Part shown: one piece after another, positions 8,029-17,524 of the stretch | How positions within the stretch are numbered: the stretch's first letter is position 1 | How the letters are laid out: every line of letters starts with the position of its first letter | From: a virus | Virus record (IMG/VR): IMGVR_UViG_3300028610_002211 | Span: 1 to 64,000 of that record | Direction: 5' to 3' (one strand) | DNA: 64,000 nt | Program-made: the position numbers and the translations under genes | Notes under the pieces: generated by a model | The model's database searches: none | Told to the model about the DNA's origin: nothing | The model's input: the letters and a program-made list of their open reading frames with translations, nothing else

Positions 8029-8708
8029 GAGATTTAGAAGAGGTCGAAGAATTTAAAACTCGGGTTGCTTCAAAACACATAAGTGACGAAAGAAAACATT
8101 TTTTGGTTGGGGCTTTCGAGGGTTGTGTGCCAATGGAGTTTTGGAAAATCAAAAAATCAAGTGTCAAGCAAAATGTTGACGTTTTTAAAAATGTGATTTT
8201 GAAATATTGTGAAAATCTAAATAAAGCTCATAGGCGTGGTTTTGGGCTTTGTTTAGTTGGTGATAATGGGGTTGGTAAAACATATTTTATCAGTTATGTT
8301 TTGACTCAGGCAATCAAAAAAAGGAAGACGGTTTATTATACAACTATGCTGCAACTTGAACATGATATAAAACGCGGATTTGATGACAAAGGAGCGACCA
8401 AATATCTCGATTTGCTTTTGACAAGTGATTGGTTAGCGATCGATGAACTTGGGAAAGAGCAAAGGGTTAAAGGAAGAAAGCAAACTGCCACTTTCATCGA
8501 TAGCCAGTTTGAACGCATTTTAAAAAAGCGTTTCGATGATTCTATGCCGGTTTTGCTCGGTTCGAATTTAGATTATAAAGATTTGTCTAAAACCTATGGA
8601 TCGTCTGTTGTTTCAGTGCTCAAAGGTAAGTATCTTGTGGCGGAATTGGTTGGTGAAGACTATAGAGAGGTGTTAGCGACTCAGACGAGAAAGGAAATGG
8701 GTTTTTGA
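8025..8708 (+). CDS. DnaC/IstB-type AAA+ helicase loader
   Basis: The ATG at 8025 overlaps the previous stop (ATGA). The 227-residue protein has Walker A GDNGVGKT (79-86), a Walker B-like DWLAIDELGKE (about 134-144) and a sensor-1-like PVLLGSNLDYKDL, the order found in DnaC/DnaI loaders. It probably loads the DnaB-like helicase encoded next. The size is typical of the family. Confidence 0.8.
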   Translation: MRDLEEVEEFKTRVASKHISDERKHFLVGAFEGCVPMEFWKIKKSSVKQNVDVFKNVILKYCENLNKAHRRGFGLCLVGDNGVGKTYFISYVLTQAIKKRKTVYYTTMLQLEHDIKRGFDDKGATKYLDLLLTSDWLAIDELGKEQRVKGRKQTATFIDSQFERILKKRFDDSMPVLLGSNLDYKDLSKTYGSSVVSVLKGKYLVAELVGEDYREVLATQTRKEMGF

Positions 8709-8714
8709 CCGGCT

Positions 8715-8744
8715 TTTACACCTTTTGGTGTGGTTTGGTATACA
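8715..8744 (+). promoter_or_regulatory. Promoter of the dnaB-like gene
   Basis: TTTACA (8715-8720), an 18-nt spacer and TATACA (8739-8744). Unlike most promoters here it is followed by a leader of about 40 nt before the ATG at 8792. Confidence 0.5.
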
Positions 8745-8749
8745 TCGAG

Positions 8750-8790
8750 CACAACGGCTGTCAGAACGGCGCACAAGGACTCTGAGAAGA
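8750..8790 (+). repeat. dnaB leader element, also found at 57133
   Basis: This 41-nt untranslated leader (containing AGAACGGCGCACAAGG and TCTGAGAAG) recurs with few changes at 57133-57173 in a region without a following gene start. GAGAAG next to the ATG acts as the ribosome binding site here. Confidence 0.6.
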
Positions 8791-8791
8791 T

Positions 8792-10174
8792 ATGGATCAA
8801 CCTGTTTTTGACATTGAATTTGAAAAAGAGATATTAGCGCAAGCGCTGAAAGAACCGGAATATACAAAATTAGCTTCTAGGGTTCTAAATGCACATCATT
8901 TTGGGACTTCGGAATTAGCTTGGTGTTGGGAAATAATTTTTGATGTTTGGACAAAAAACAAAGAACTACCATCAAAAAAACTTTTTGTTCAAAAGGCAAA
9001 ATACGCATTTGATGAAAAAGACGAACAATTAAAAAATCTTCGAGTTATCCGAAAATTATTTAAGTTAAAACCAAAAAATCCGCGTTCTACTCTCGAAGAA
9101 TTGACCGATTTTGTAAGATTGGTTGATGCGCAAAGAGCAATGGAACTTGCGGTTGACAAGCTTGGAAAACATCAAATAGACGGTGCTTATAGTGAATTTC
9201 ACAAATTGACAAAGCGCGATTATAGCCCGGTTCAATTTACGCGTGTCAAATGGATTGAAGAATTCGAAGAAAGGCAAATAGAGAGAAAATATCAGCGTGA
9301 TAATCCCGATTTGGTTGTTAAGGTTCCGACAAACATAAAAAAACTAGATCGAATTATTACCGGGTTGCAAATTGGTGAATTAGGCTTGGTGATGGGTACA
9401 ACCTCACAAGGTAAAAGCGCAATGTTAACGAATTTCGCTTATGCAGCTTTGATCGCTCGGGTTAGAAAATACAAAGTTGCTTATTTCGCTTTAGAAATGC
9501 CAGCGCGCCAAATAGCAATGAGACAAGATGCGCGTTGGTTGAGAATGGATTACAACAAATTCAAAAATTATGATTTCACAAAAAAAGAAAGAAGGCGGAT
9601 AGACAAAAAACTAAGGTCGGCAAGAAAAAGGCATAAAGAGTGTTTCGAGATCTTTAGTTTTCCACTTGGTAAGCCAACCATCAACTCTGTAAAAGACGCG
9701 TTAGAAAAATCGTTTGACGATTGTGGTTTTCGTCCTGATTTGGTTTTACTTGATTCGCCCGATCATATGCAACCGACAACAAAACAAGAGTCGACAAGAC
9801 TCAACCACACAGTTGTTTATCAAGAGTGTAAGGCGTTTGCCGAAGAAGACGGCTACGCGGTTTGGGCAAGCGTTCACGCCGGGCGCGATTGGGAAAAAAA
9901 GGTTGCAACAACACAAGCCGCCGGTGAAAGTTACGACAAATCAAGGATTGCCGATTTAGTGGTGACACTAAACACACCAGAAAAGAAAACTAGATCGACC
10001 CGGGTTATTATCGATGATGATGAAGATGAAGATTTTATTGACGACCCAACGACGCTTGCAAAATACCGTTATATTGAATTGTATCTTGCAAAATATCGCG
10101 ACGGCGAAGCGCGGATTTCAATTCCGCTTGATGGTAATTTTGCGAAAATGATCTTTGATGAGTTGGACGTATGA
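8792..10174 (+). CDS. dnaB: DnaB-like replicative helicase
   Basis: The 460-residue protein has an N-terminal helical domain (1-150) and a RecA-fold core with Walker A GTTSQGKS (202-209), the conserved YFALEMPARQIAMR segment, Walker B PDLVLLDSPD and a KYR stretch near the C-terminus. This matches phage DnaB-family (SF4) helicases, which unwind the fork 5' to 3'. Loader upstream and primase downstream complete the primosome. An acidic insert (IDDDEDEDFIDD) near 405 is unusual. Confidence 0.85.
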   Translation: MDQPVFDIEFEKEILAQALKEPEYTKLASRVLNAHHFGTSELAWCWEIIFDVWTKNKELPSKKLFVQKAKYAFDEKDEQLKNLRVIRKLFKLKPKNPRSTLEELTDFVRLVDAQRAMELAVDKLGKHQIDGAYSEFHKLTKRDYSPVQFTRVKWIEEFEERQIERKYQRDNPDLVVKVPTNIKKLDRIITGLQIGELGLVMGTTSQGKSAMLTNFAYAALIARVRKYKVAYFALEMPARQIAMRQDARWLRMDYNKFKNYDFTKKERRRIDKKLRSARKRHKECFEIFSFPLGKPTINSVKDALEKSFDDCGFRPDLVLLDSPDHMQPTTKQESTRLNHTVVYQECKAFAEEDGYAVWASVHAGRDWEKKVATTQAAGESYDKSRIADLVVTLNTPEKKTRSTRVIIDDDEDEDFIDDPTTLAKYRYIELYLAKYRDGEARISIPLDGNFAKMIFDELDV

Positions 10175-11178
10175 AATTCGATATCCAAAAGTATGTTTTT
10201 ACCAATCTCGAAGGTTGTAAAAAAGGATCAACTGGGCAGATAAGCGCGGTTTGTCCTTTTTGCGGCCGAAGTAGTCCAATTTCTTTTTACGTAGATATTA
10301 AGACAGGCAATTATATTTGTTTCAAATGCGAAAAGCGCGGGCGCCATTTAGTTGGTGTTGTTGCCGAAGTTGAAAATATAACTTGGCAACAAGCAAGGGC
10401 GTTTTTACTTAAAAATCTTTTAGAGCGTAGAAGAAAAGAAACTCTACCAACCCTAATAGAGAAAATAAAGGGTTTGAGAGAAACAGACGACGAAGACAAA
10501 GAAGAGAAAATCCAACTGTTGCCAGATGAATTTGTGCCAATTTACGAACGCAAAAAATGGAGGTTTCCAACTTATCTAAAAGAGCGCGGTGTTAAACGAG
10601 AAACAGCGCGCATTTGGGGTTTGGGGTTTTGCAATAGAGGGCGATACAGAAACAGAATTATCATTCCGATCGTTTGCCCAATTGGCGAGTCTTTTACTTC
10701 GCGCACTATTATCAAAAAACAACTTCCAAAATATCTAAACCCGGTTTGCCCGTTTCAATCACACCTTTTGTTAGGTTGGCCACAGATTCAAAAAGGTGGT
10801 GATTTGGTGTTAGTTGAAGGGCCTTTGGACGTGATCAAAATGTCGCAAAACGGGTTTAACGCATTGGCGTTAAGTGGTAAGGTTTTACACTCTGAACAAA
10901 TCAGAATGTTGACCACTTTACCAAGCGATACAACGATCACGATCATGCTTGATCCGGAAGAAAAAAAGGCACCTTTGGAGGTCGCTAAACAACTTGTGTT
11001 TGTCTTCGAGGGGGTTTATATTTCTACTTTACCAATCGGCATTGACCCCGGAAGCGCTACCGGGGAACAAGTTGAGAAAGCGGTTGATAACGCTGTTATT
11101 TTTCGAGGCGAGCGGGGCGCTTCTCTTGACATAAACGTTAATTTGTTAAGACAAAAGTTAAAAGAAACTTATTCATGA
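10171..11178 (+). CDS. dnaG: DnaG-like primase
   Basis: The 335-residue protein overlaps the helicase gene by ATGA. A CHC2-like zinc finger uses C28, C31, C50 and C53 (CPFC...CFKC), followed by a charged linker and the TOPRIM core with VLVEGPLDVIK (acidic Glu) and MLDPEEKK. It is shorter than cellular DnaG, as many phage primases are, and lacks a separate helicase-binding domain that I can see. It makes RNA primers at the fork. Confidence 0.85.
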   Translation: MKFDIQKYVFTNLEGCKKGSTGQISAVCPFCGRSSPISFYVDIKTGNYICFKCEKRGRHLVGVVAEVENITWQQARAFLLKNLLERRRKETLPTLIEKIKGLRETDDEDKEEKIQLLPDEFVPIYERKKWRFPTYLKERGVKRETARIWGLGFCNRGRYRNRIIIPIVCPIGESFTSRTIIKKQLPKYLNPVCPFQSHLLLGWPQIQKGGDLVLVEGPLDVIKMSQNGFNALALSGKVLHSEQIRMLTTLPSDTTITIMLDPEEKKAPLEVAKQLVFVFEGVYISTLPIGIDPGSATGEQVEKAVDNAVIFRGERGASLDINVNLLRQKLKETYS

Positions 11179-11190
11179 TCGATTTTTTTC

Positions 11191-11219
11191 TTGACATATG
11201 AATTAGCGATGGTAATATT
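11191..11219 (+). promoter_or_regulatory. Promoter upstream of the 11252 gene
   Basis: TTGACA (11191-11196), spacer with the family motif TATGAATTAG and TAATAT (11213-11218, 16-nt spacing). No ATG follows at 6 nt; a leader of about 25 nt leads to GGAG and the TTG at 11252. Confidence 0.55.
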
Positions 11220-11251
11220 GTGAGTAGAAGAAAGTGGAATGGAGAAAAAAA

Positions 11252-12031
11252 TTGAAAGAGCAAAAATTACCAGCGTGTTTTGGAACTTATGAAGAAGGCG
11301 ATCAAGAGTGTGACGGTGGGCCTTGCGTGTTTAGAAAGCGTTGCGGCGCCTTCACCCGGTATTTAGGTACAACAAGAAAACGCAGTACGGCTTATTTGAC
11401 AATAGAGGATGATAGATCTGTGCCTAAGCACGGTTATGCGCCTTTTATACGTTTTTGTGAGCAACTTCTTAGAGATGAAGCAAGTCAAAAAATCAAAAAA
11501 CAACGCACGAAAGCGGTCGATCCAAACAGAGATAAAAGGAAAGATGGCCCAAGTATAAAAGCGAAACGCCGAAGCCGGATGACAAAAGCGCGGCGTGCAA
11601 GACGCAAACGAAACGAACTTTTGATCGTTTTTGAACAGTTCAAAGTAGACTTTGAAAGTAGGCTCAAAAATAGGACTTTTGCCGCTTCGGATCAAATCAT
11701 ATCCACTGGACAATTTTACCAGTTCGATCGGCTTAAAACATCTGATTACATTGGTATAAGGTGTAAAACAAATCGCGGGGTTGATTTTCCGTTGGTTGTT
11801 CTAAAACTCAAAACATCAACCGAAGCCTTTGACGTAAAATTACCTTTTACGACCAAAGAGTTTAGAAAATTGGTTTCCAAAAGCACATTTAACAAACTTC
11901 AGCTAGAAGACAAAGAAGAGGGACGGTTAAAGTCAATAATAAAAGACGCAAAACAACCCAAACTAGCTTTACTGTGCGAGGAACTTGTAAAAGCGGTAAA
12001 TCAGAATAGAATAGATTTACCATCAATCTAA
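11252..12031 (+). CDS. Hypothetical Cys-containing basic protein
   Basis: I prefer the TTG at 11252 because GGAG lies 7 nt upstream; an in-frame GTG at 11234 would add 6 residues. The ~259-residue product begins with a Cys cluster (CFGTY...CDGGPCVFRKRC) that could bind zinc, then a very basic stretch (about 80-125, KAKRRSRMTKARRARRKR) and a soluble C-terminal half. It lies between primase and the FAD enzyme and is probably a DNA-associated protein. No family recognised. Confidence 0.6.
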   Translation: MKEQKLPACFGTYEEGDQECDGGPCVFRKRCGAFTRYLGTTRKRSTAYLTIEDDRSVPKHGYAPFIRFCEQLLRDEASQKIKKQRTKAVDPNRDKRKDGPSIKAKRRSRMTKARRARRKRNELLIVFEQFKVDFESRLKNRTFAASDQIISTGQFYQFDRLKTSDYIGIRCKTNRGVDFPLVVLKLKTSTEAFDVKLPFTTKEFRKLVSKSTFNKLQLEDKEEGRLKSIIKDAKQPKLALLCEELVKAVNQNRIDLPSI

Positions 12032-12037
12032 CGAGAA

Positions 12038-13123
12038 ATGAAAAAAAGAAGTCTCAAGATCGTCATTGTTGGCGGCGGTGTAACCGGTTTGATGTGTGCG
12101 CATCAATTTTTAAAGTGTGCTGATGTTACCGTGATAGAAAAAGATCGTTTGGGTGGAGATTTTTCAAAAGGTGAAAACAAATATACACAAAGAACTGATC
12201 CTTTTTGTGCTTTGTTGGATTCTATTGACGTTCCATATTCGGTTTTTTTTGTCAAAAATGGCATTTTGTTGAAAAATAAAATAGAGAAAATGGGACAAGA
12301 CTTTTTCAAAAAAAGTAAGATGAACAGACTTGAGCGTTTAAATGACGATCATTTTAGGAAAACGCGTTTATTGGAACCGCCGAAAAATCTAAAAAACTCA
12401 ATGACTGAGCCAGCGCTTTTAAAAGTGTTTGGCGCTATCACAAAAATATCAGAAAGAAAGGCAATCAGAACAGACTCTGTTATGCTTCTTGAAAGTCTTG
12501 TTTATCATCTCGACGGGGTTAAAAGAGTTTTCTCAAAAGTGGTTGGGATTGGTATTAAGAGTTTGAAAGTTGAAAATGGAGAAACCATATATTTTGATTT
12601 TTTAATTTTTACTATTCCATTATGGGAAATCAAAAAAATCGTATGGTGGAAAATTGGTTACTATAACGCAGTTAGGCGAAACGTTTTGTTTGTTCAACCA
12701 AAATTTCCAAAAACATTTTTGAAAAAAAATGGTTGTAAAACCGAAATTGAATTTTCATCAGATCGGTTTGCTGCGTGGGATTACATTTATACTCCATATA
12801 CAATCGGCGGTGTTGTTTATAGGATGTCACCATTTGATAACGGCTATGCAATAGAGGTGAACGGCGAATTGACAACAGAAAGGAAAGAGCGGATTTATTC
12901 AGATCTGTATTTTCTTTTTCCCGATAATTGGCATTTTATAAAAGATCCGGTTGTTTTGAAAGGTCACATGTTACAAAGCGAAAGTGTTGATTTTTCAAAA
13001 TGGCCAAAGAATATTTGTGCGATCGGTCGTTATGCTCGTTGGGATGTTAACGCAACGTTAGACGTTTCTCTTGATAAAGTGTTAGAGGTTAAAACAAATT
13101 GGGGTTTTTGTGACGAAAACTAA
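12038..13123 (+). CDS. FAD-dependent oxidoreductase, amine-oxidase/UGM-like fold
   Basis: The 361-residue protein has an N-terminal dinucleotide-binding motif VIVGGGVTGL (9-18) followed by VTVIEKDRLGG, a central DFLIFTIPL strand typical of the family, and a C-terminal NICAIGRYARWD segment that resembles the FAD-binding end of amine oxidases and UDP-galactopyranose mutases. The substrate is unknown. It sits between replication genes and overlaps the DNA polymerase gene, which suggests a role in nucleotide or DNA chemistry rather than central metabolism. Confidence 0.7.
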   Translation: MKKRSLKIVIVGGGVTGLMCAHQFLKCADVTVIEKDRLGGDFSKGENKYTQRTDPFCALLDSIDVPYSVFFVKNGILLKNKIEKMGQDFFKKSKMNRLERLNDDHFRKTRLLEPPKNLKNSMTEPALLKVFGAITKISERKAIRTDSVMLLESLVYHLDGVKRVFSKVVGIGIKSLKVENGETIYFDFLIFTIPLWEIKKIVWWKIGYYNAVRRNVLFVQPKFPKTFLKKNGCKTEIEFSSDRFAAWDYIYTPYTIGGVVYRMSPFDNGYAIEVNGELTTERKERIYSDLYFLFPDNWHFIKDPVVLKGHMLQSESVDFSKWPKNICAIGRYARWDVNATLDVSLDKVLEVKTNWGFCDEN

Positions 13124-16100
13124 AAAAGACGATTTCGTCCATTTGCATACTCATAGTGATATGTCACAACTGGACGGTTGCGCGACAATAGACGCCTATA
13201 CAAGGGCCGCAAAGAAGCGGGGTAACCCCGCTATAGCTATTACTGATCACGGGACTCTGAGAGGCTACCACGCGTTACACGAGGCAACTGAAAAACACGG
13301 GGTTAACCCGATTTATGGGATCGAATTCTATGTTGCAAAAAAAATGCGGCGCAAAGGATTAACCGACGAAGAAAAACAAGTTATTAGCGACGGCATGAAA
13401 AAGGCCGAAGCAAAGATCGCGGTTAAGGAGTTTGAGGAACAGGAAGGGATTAGGGACCGTTGGCATTTGACAGTTTGGGCGAAAAACGACGAAGGGTTGA
13501 AAAACCTCTTTTATCTATCCTCAAAGGCCTACACAGACGGGTTTTACTATAAACCAAGGATAGATATAGACGCATTGATAAAACACGGTGACGGGCTCAT
13601 GGTGGGTTCCGGTTGTCTTGCTAGTGTTGTTAATGATCGAGTAATAGCAGGGAAGAAGAAAGAAGCAATTAAGGTATCAGATCAATTATTTGATCGCTTT
13701 GGTTCTGATTATTGGTTAGAAATTCAACCACATCCAATCGATGAACAAGAAATTGCAAATAAATATTGCATGAATTTATCAAAACGGTATGGCGGAAAAG
13801 TTGGATTGTTGGCGACACAAGACGCGCATTATGTTGGCCGCAAAGATGCAATCCATCACGATGTTATGTTGTGTATTGGTACGCATAAGTATTTGTCAGA
13901 TCAAAAGCGTTTTCGTTTTGACGGCGATGGGTTCTTTTTGAAAAGGCGCGGACAAATGCGCCGATCGTTTGAAGATTGCCACCCGCTTTTGACAAAGCGG
14001 CAAATCAAAGAGGCACTTGATAACACAATGGCTTTCGCTGAACGTGTAACGGCCAAAGTGGAAATCGATTACTTAAAAGGAATATTACCAGAAGTTGAAT
14101 TGGGTGAAGGGTTTGATAACGATTGGAGTTATTTCAAATCGCTTTGTTTTCAAGGTTGGATTTGGCGCGCAATGGACAAAAAAATCAAATTTGTCGCAAA
14201 AATGCGTGACGAAAAAAAATCGAGAATAGCAAAGGAATATAAAACCCGTTTAGCGTATGAAATGAACACAATCAAAAAACAAAAATTCATCCCGTATTTT
14301 TTGGTTGTTTATGATATTTATCGTTGGGTTCGAGAGAATAAAATAATGTGCGGACCGGGGCGCGGATCGGCGGCGGGCTCGCTTGTTTCGTATTTACTTG
14401 GTATCACTTCAGTTGACCCGATAGAACACGGGCTTTTGTTTGAACGTTTTATGAACCCGGATCGGATCGACTTGCCTGACATCGATATGGATTTTGAAGA
14501 TTCGCGGCGGCAAGAAATAATCGATTATTTGCGCGATAAATACGGACACGATCGTGTTGCCCAGATTGCCACGATCGGGACACTGAAGGGCAAAGCGTGT
14601 GTGCGGGATGTGAGCCGGGTTTTAGGCGTGCCAATTGCCGCAGTCAATGAGGTGGCAAGCTCAATAATTGAACGCTCTAGCGCGCATCCTAGGACGCATA
14701 AGACCATTGTCGATTCATTCAAAGAATTTGAAGTTTGTCAAAGATTCGATCGAAAGTATCCAAGCGTTGTTCAACATGCAAGTAAGCTCGAAGGTATGGC
14801 TAAATCGTTAGGTATTCACGCGGCCGGTGTTGTTGTTGCACCAAAGCCGATTTGGCGCTATACGCCAGTCGAATCAAGGAAACATAAAGGGCGAGATATT
14901 ATCGTAACAGCGCTTGATATGAACGGCGTAGCGGCGATCGGTTTAGTCAAGCTCGATGTGCTCGGGTTGAAGACTTTGACGGTGTTACGCGAGTGTTTAG
15001 AAGCGATCGAAGAAAGGCACGGTGAAACGATCGACCTTGAACGGGTTGACCTTTACGATCAAACTGTTTTGGACCGTTTTACAGCTCGTGATTTTTCAGG
15101 CGTTTTTCAATTTGATACGCCAAGCGCCGATAAAATGTGTGAAGGGATTGTTTTTGACCGATTTGCAGATTTACCAGCTTTGAACGCGTTGAATCGGCCG
15201 GGTGCTACTCGAAGCGGATTGGCCAAAGAATGGATTGCCAAGAAGAAAAATCCAAAAAAGCGCAAAAAAAGCAAATTTCATAAAAGTGTTGTTGAGATCA
15301 CTTCTGATACTTTGGGCGTTATTACGTATCAAGAACACGTTAATCAAATTTTTATCGATGTTGCTGGTTTTGAACCTGCTCGTGCAGACAAACTTAGAAA
15401 GAAAATTGGAAAGTCAAAAGGCAAAGAGGCGATTGATGAAATACGCGACGAATTTATTAAAGGTGCGGTAAAGAAACACGGTAAAGATGGAATGACAGTT
15501 GAAGCGGCTGAAAAGATAATAAACGCGATTGCTCATTTTGGAGCTTATGGATTCAACCGTTCGCACTCTGTTAGTTATGCGATTATCGCTTATTGGGCGA
15601 TGTTTTTGAAAACGTATTACGCGCTTGAATTTTATTGGTCGCTTTTGAAAAACGAAGAGGATATAACTAAAGTCCAAAAAATCGCGAAAGACGCAAAACG
15701 GCGTGGAATCAAAATCTTACCCCCAGATATTTCAGTTAGTAGAAAAGATTTCGCGATCGATCCGAATGAAGAAAACACGATTTGGGGTAGTTTAGCAGAC
15801 ATCAAAGGGGTTGGTGAAAAAGCGATTTCGACGATAGTTGAAAACCAACCGTTTAAAAGCTTTTGGGACTTTGTAGAAAGAACAAATAGACGCCAATGTC
15901 ACAAGGGCGTTACCAAAGCGTTGGTAAAATCTGGCGCAATGGATTTGTATATCCCAAATATAAAATGGTTATTAGACAACTTCGATAGTTTTTGGGGCAA
16001 TCTTACAAAACACCATGTAAAAAAAGCGTTGAAAAAATCGCGTAAAAAACCAGATTATGATCGCGAAGAACGAAATCTTTTAGCTTCAACGGTCAATCCG

Positions 16101-16925
16101 TTTTCATTCGGTGAACATCCGATCATTGCTTATAGGCGATTTTTGAAAGAGCATATAAAGGTCAAAGTTTCTCCTTTGGGTGGTGATTTTTACGATAAAT
16201 TTAACAACAAACACCCATTTATTTTGGGAATAATTGTTGATTCGAAATTTGCTCGAATTGGTGATTATCACACCGGCGATTTGCCAAATAAACAAGATAG
16301 AAAAAGACAATTTTGGGGCCACAGATACGCCAATGCAAACATTGAAGGGCGCGATGGTGATCAACGCCGGGTTAAATTCGATATAGATATTTTTGAACAA
16401 GCAAGATCTGTTTTAGACTCAGGTTCTGGCACCCCGGTTTTGGTTCATTGTAGCAACGTTAACGCCGCTTATTCATCTGTAAAAGCAAATTTCATTTTAG
16501 ACTTGGAAAGTTTGAGGAAAAGGATTAAAACAGGCGAAGAACTTTCGATGATAGAAAGGCTTGTCACTGGCGATCATCCTGCATTATCTTACCCATGGAA
16601 AAGTGAAAAAATAAAAAACGAAATGACAACTCATGAAAAATTCAAAAAGTCTCGCGGTGGCGGTATTTTTTGTGGGGTGATTACACACATTAGAATCAAA
16701 TACGACAAAAATGACAATCAAATGGCTTTCATTGGCGTTTTTGGCGTTAAAAAACACATAGAGGTTGTTTGTTTTTCTTCTAATTGGTTGCAAGATCGTA
16801 AAAAGATAATCGAAGGATCTAATCGTTTAATCAAAATTGCTGTTGAAAAACAAAGACAAAGAGGGCGCGGTTTGTCGTTTTTTTATAACGGCGGCGGTGT
16901 AAAGGTTTTGGATGGGACCAAATAA
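13110..16925 (+). CDS. dnaE: DNA polymerase III alpha subunit (DnaE-type, family C)
   Basis: The 1271-residue protein starts at a GTG overlapping the previous gene by 14 nt. It has an N-terminal PHP domain (HLHTHSDMSQLDG, ITDHGTL), then the family C palm with GPGRGSAAGS and the catalytic PDIDMDF (about 456-462). GVFQFDTPS and a finger region with FGAYGFNRSHSVSYA follow, then helix-hairpin-helix-like and OB-like C-terminal segments. It replicates the phage genome. No clamp, clamp loader or separate epsilon proofreader is visible in this window; the PHP domain might proofread. Confidence 0.9.
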   Translation: MTKTKKDDFVHLHTHSDMSQLDGCATIDAYTRAAKKRGNPAIAITDHGTLRGYHALHEATEKHGVNPIYGIEFYVAKKMRRKGLTDEEKQVISDGMKKAEAKIAVKEFEEQEGIRDRWHLTVWAKNDEGLKNLFYLSSKAYTDGFYYKPRIDIDALIKHGDGLMVGSGCLASVVNDRVIAGKKKEAIKVSDQLFDRFGSDYWLEIQPHPIDEQEIANKYCMNLSKRYGGKVGLLATQDAHYVGRKDAIHHDVMLCIGTHKYLSDQKRFRFDGDGFFLKRRGQMRRSFEDCHPLLTKRQIKEALDNTMAFAERVTAKVEIDYLKGILPEVELGEGFDNDWSYFKSLCFQGWIWRAMDKKIKFVAKMRDEKKSRIAKEYKTRLAYEMNTIKKQKFIPYFLVVYDIYRWVRENKIMCGPGRGSAAGSLVSYLLGITSVDPIEHGLLFERFMNPDRIDLPDIDMDFEDSRRQEIIDYLRDKYGHDRVAQIATIGTLKGKACVRDVSRVLGVPIAAVNEVASSIIERSSAHPRTHKTIVDSFKEFEVCQRFDRKYPSVVQHASKLEGMAKSLGIHAAGVVVAPKPIWRYTPVESRKHKGRDIIVTALDMNGVAAIGLVKLDVLGLKTLTVLRECLEAIEERHGETIDLERVDLYDQTVLDRFTARDFSGVFQFDTPSADKMCEGIVFDRFADLPALNALNRPGATRSGLAKEWIAKKKNPKKRKKSKFHKSVVEITSDTLGVITYQEHVNQIFIDVAGFEPARADKLRKKIGKSKGKEAIDEIRDEFIKGAVKKHGKDGMTVEAAEKIINAIAHFGAYGFNRSHSVSYAIIAYWAMFLKTYYALEFYWSLLKNEEDITKVQKIAKDAKRRGIKILPPDISVSRKDFAIDPNEENTIWGSLADIKGVGEKAISTIVENQPFKSFWDFVERTNRRQCHKGVTKALVKSGAMDLYIPNIKWLLDNFDSFWGNLTKHHVKKALKKSRKKPDYDREERNLLASTVNPFSFGEHPIIAYRRFLKEHIKVKVSPLGGDFYDKFNNKHPFILGIIVDSKFARIGDYHTGDLPNKQDRKRQFWGHRYANANIEGRDGDQRRVKFDIDIFEQARSVLDSGSGTPVLVHCSNVNAAYSSVKANFILDLESLRKRIKTGEELSMIERLVTGDHPALSYPWKSEKIKNEMTTHEKFKKSRGGGIFCGVITHIRIKYDKNDNQMAFIGVFGVKKHIEVVCFSSNWLQDRKKIIEGSNRLIKIAVEKQRQRGRGLSFFYNGGGVKVLDGTK

Positions 16926-17226
16926 AGACATAGGGTTGGTTGAATTGTCGAAAGAATGTGGTTTATATTCTTTCAAATGTAAACATTGCGGGCGCAAAAA
17001 CAAAGGAATTGAAGCGTTGCGATCTCTATTCGATTTAGTTTTGAAAGAGGTTGCAAAGACAAAGGTGGTTAGAATAATGGGATTTGGGTCTTTTCGTTTA
17101 ACTCGTTGGAAAGCTCCAAAAACAGAAATCACAAAAGGTTTAATCTATATTCACAGAATTAGTTTTAAGCCGAGCAAAACAGCAAAAGCGAAAGTGCTTG
17201 AAAGTGTAAAAACAAAGGAGGAATAA
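16912..17226 (+). CDS. HU/IHF-family DNA-binding protein
   Basis: The 104-residue protein overlaps dnaE by 14 nt, with AAAGG 7 nt before the ATG. After an N-terminal CKHCGRKN stretch it carries the HU core: MGFGSFRLTRW (HU consensus GFGxF) and RISFKPSKTAKAKV (consensus ..FKPGKxLKxxV). HU proteins bend and compact DNA and help initiation. The two-Cys N-terminal addition is not usual for HU. Confidence 0.75.
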   Translation: MGPNKDIGLVELSKECGLYSFKCKHCGRKNKGIEALRSLFDLVLKEVAKTKVVRIMGFGSFRLTRWKAPKTEITKGLIYIHRISFKPSKTAKAKVLESVKTKEE

Positions 17227-17231
17227 AAAAA

Positions 17232-17522
17232 ATGCCACGTGGAGGAAATCACCCAAAACACCCCAAATGTCCGAGGTGTAAAAAGGCGTTGTACAAAACG
17301 CAAAAAAAGGGGACGGCTTCAAAAAAAGAAGATCCGTTTGCGCATTGTCGAAATGAGGCTTGCGATCTTTTCGACACTATCCAAGATCCGGAAGTCGAAG
17401 GGGCTGAAGACGACGGGAATCCGAAAAAAGCAGTTGTTGTGACCTTCGAAAACGGCCCGGTTGAATTGGCGTTGTTAGAATGTCAACACGATGATGATTA
17501 TTTCTATGAACCGGCGGAATAA
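17232..17522 (+). CDS. Small zinc-ribbon protein
   Basis: The 96-residue protein follows GGAGGA. It begins HPKHPKCPRCKKALYKT, with a second Cys pair CRNEAC, forming a likely four-Cys zinc site, and then an acidic tail. The gene at 30275 encodes a clear paralogue (HPKHPKCEKCGGTLYKT ... CRNPRC). Function unknown; protein-protein or DNA contacts are likely. Confidence 0.65.
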   Translation: MPRGGNHPKHPKCPRCKKALYKTQKKGTASKKEDPFAHCRNEACDLFDTIQDPEVEGAEDDGNPKKAVVVTFENGPVELALLECQHDDDYFYEPAE

Positions 17523-17524
17523 TC

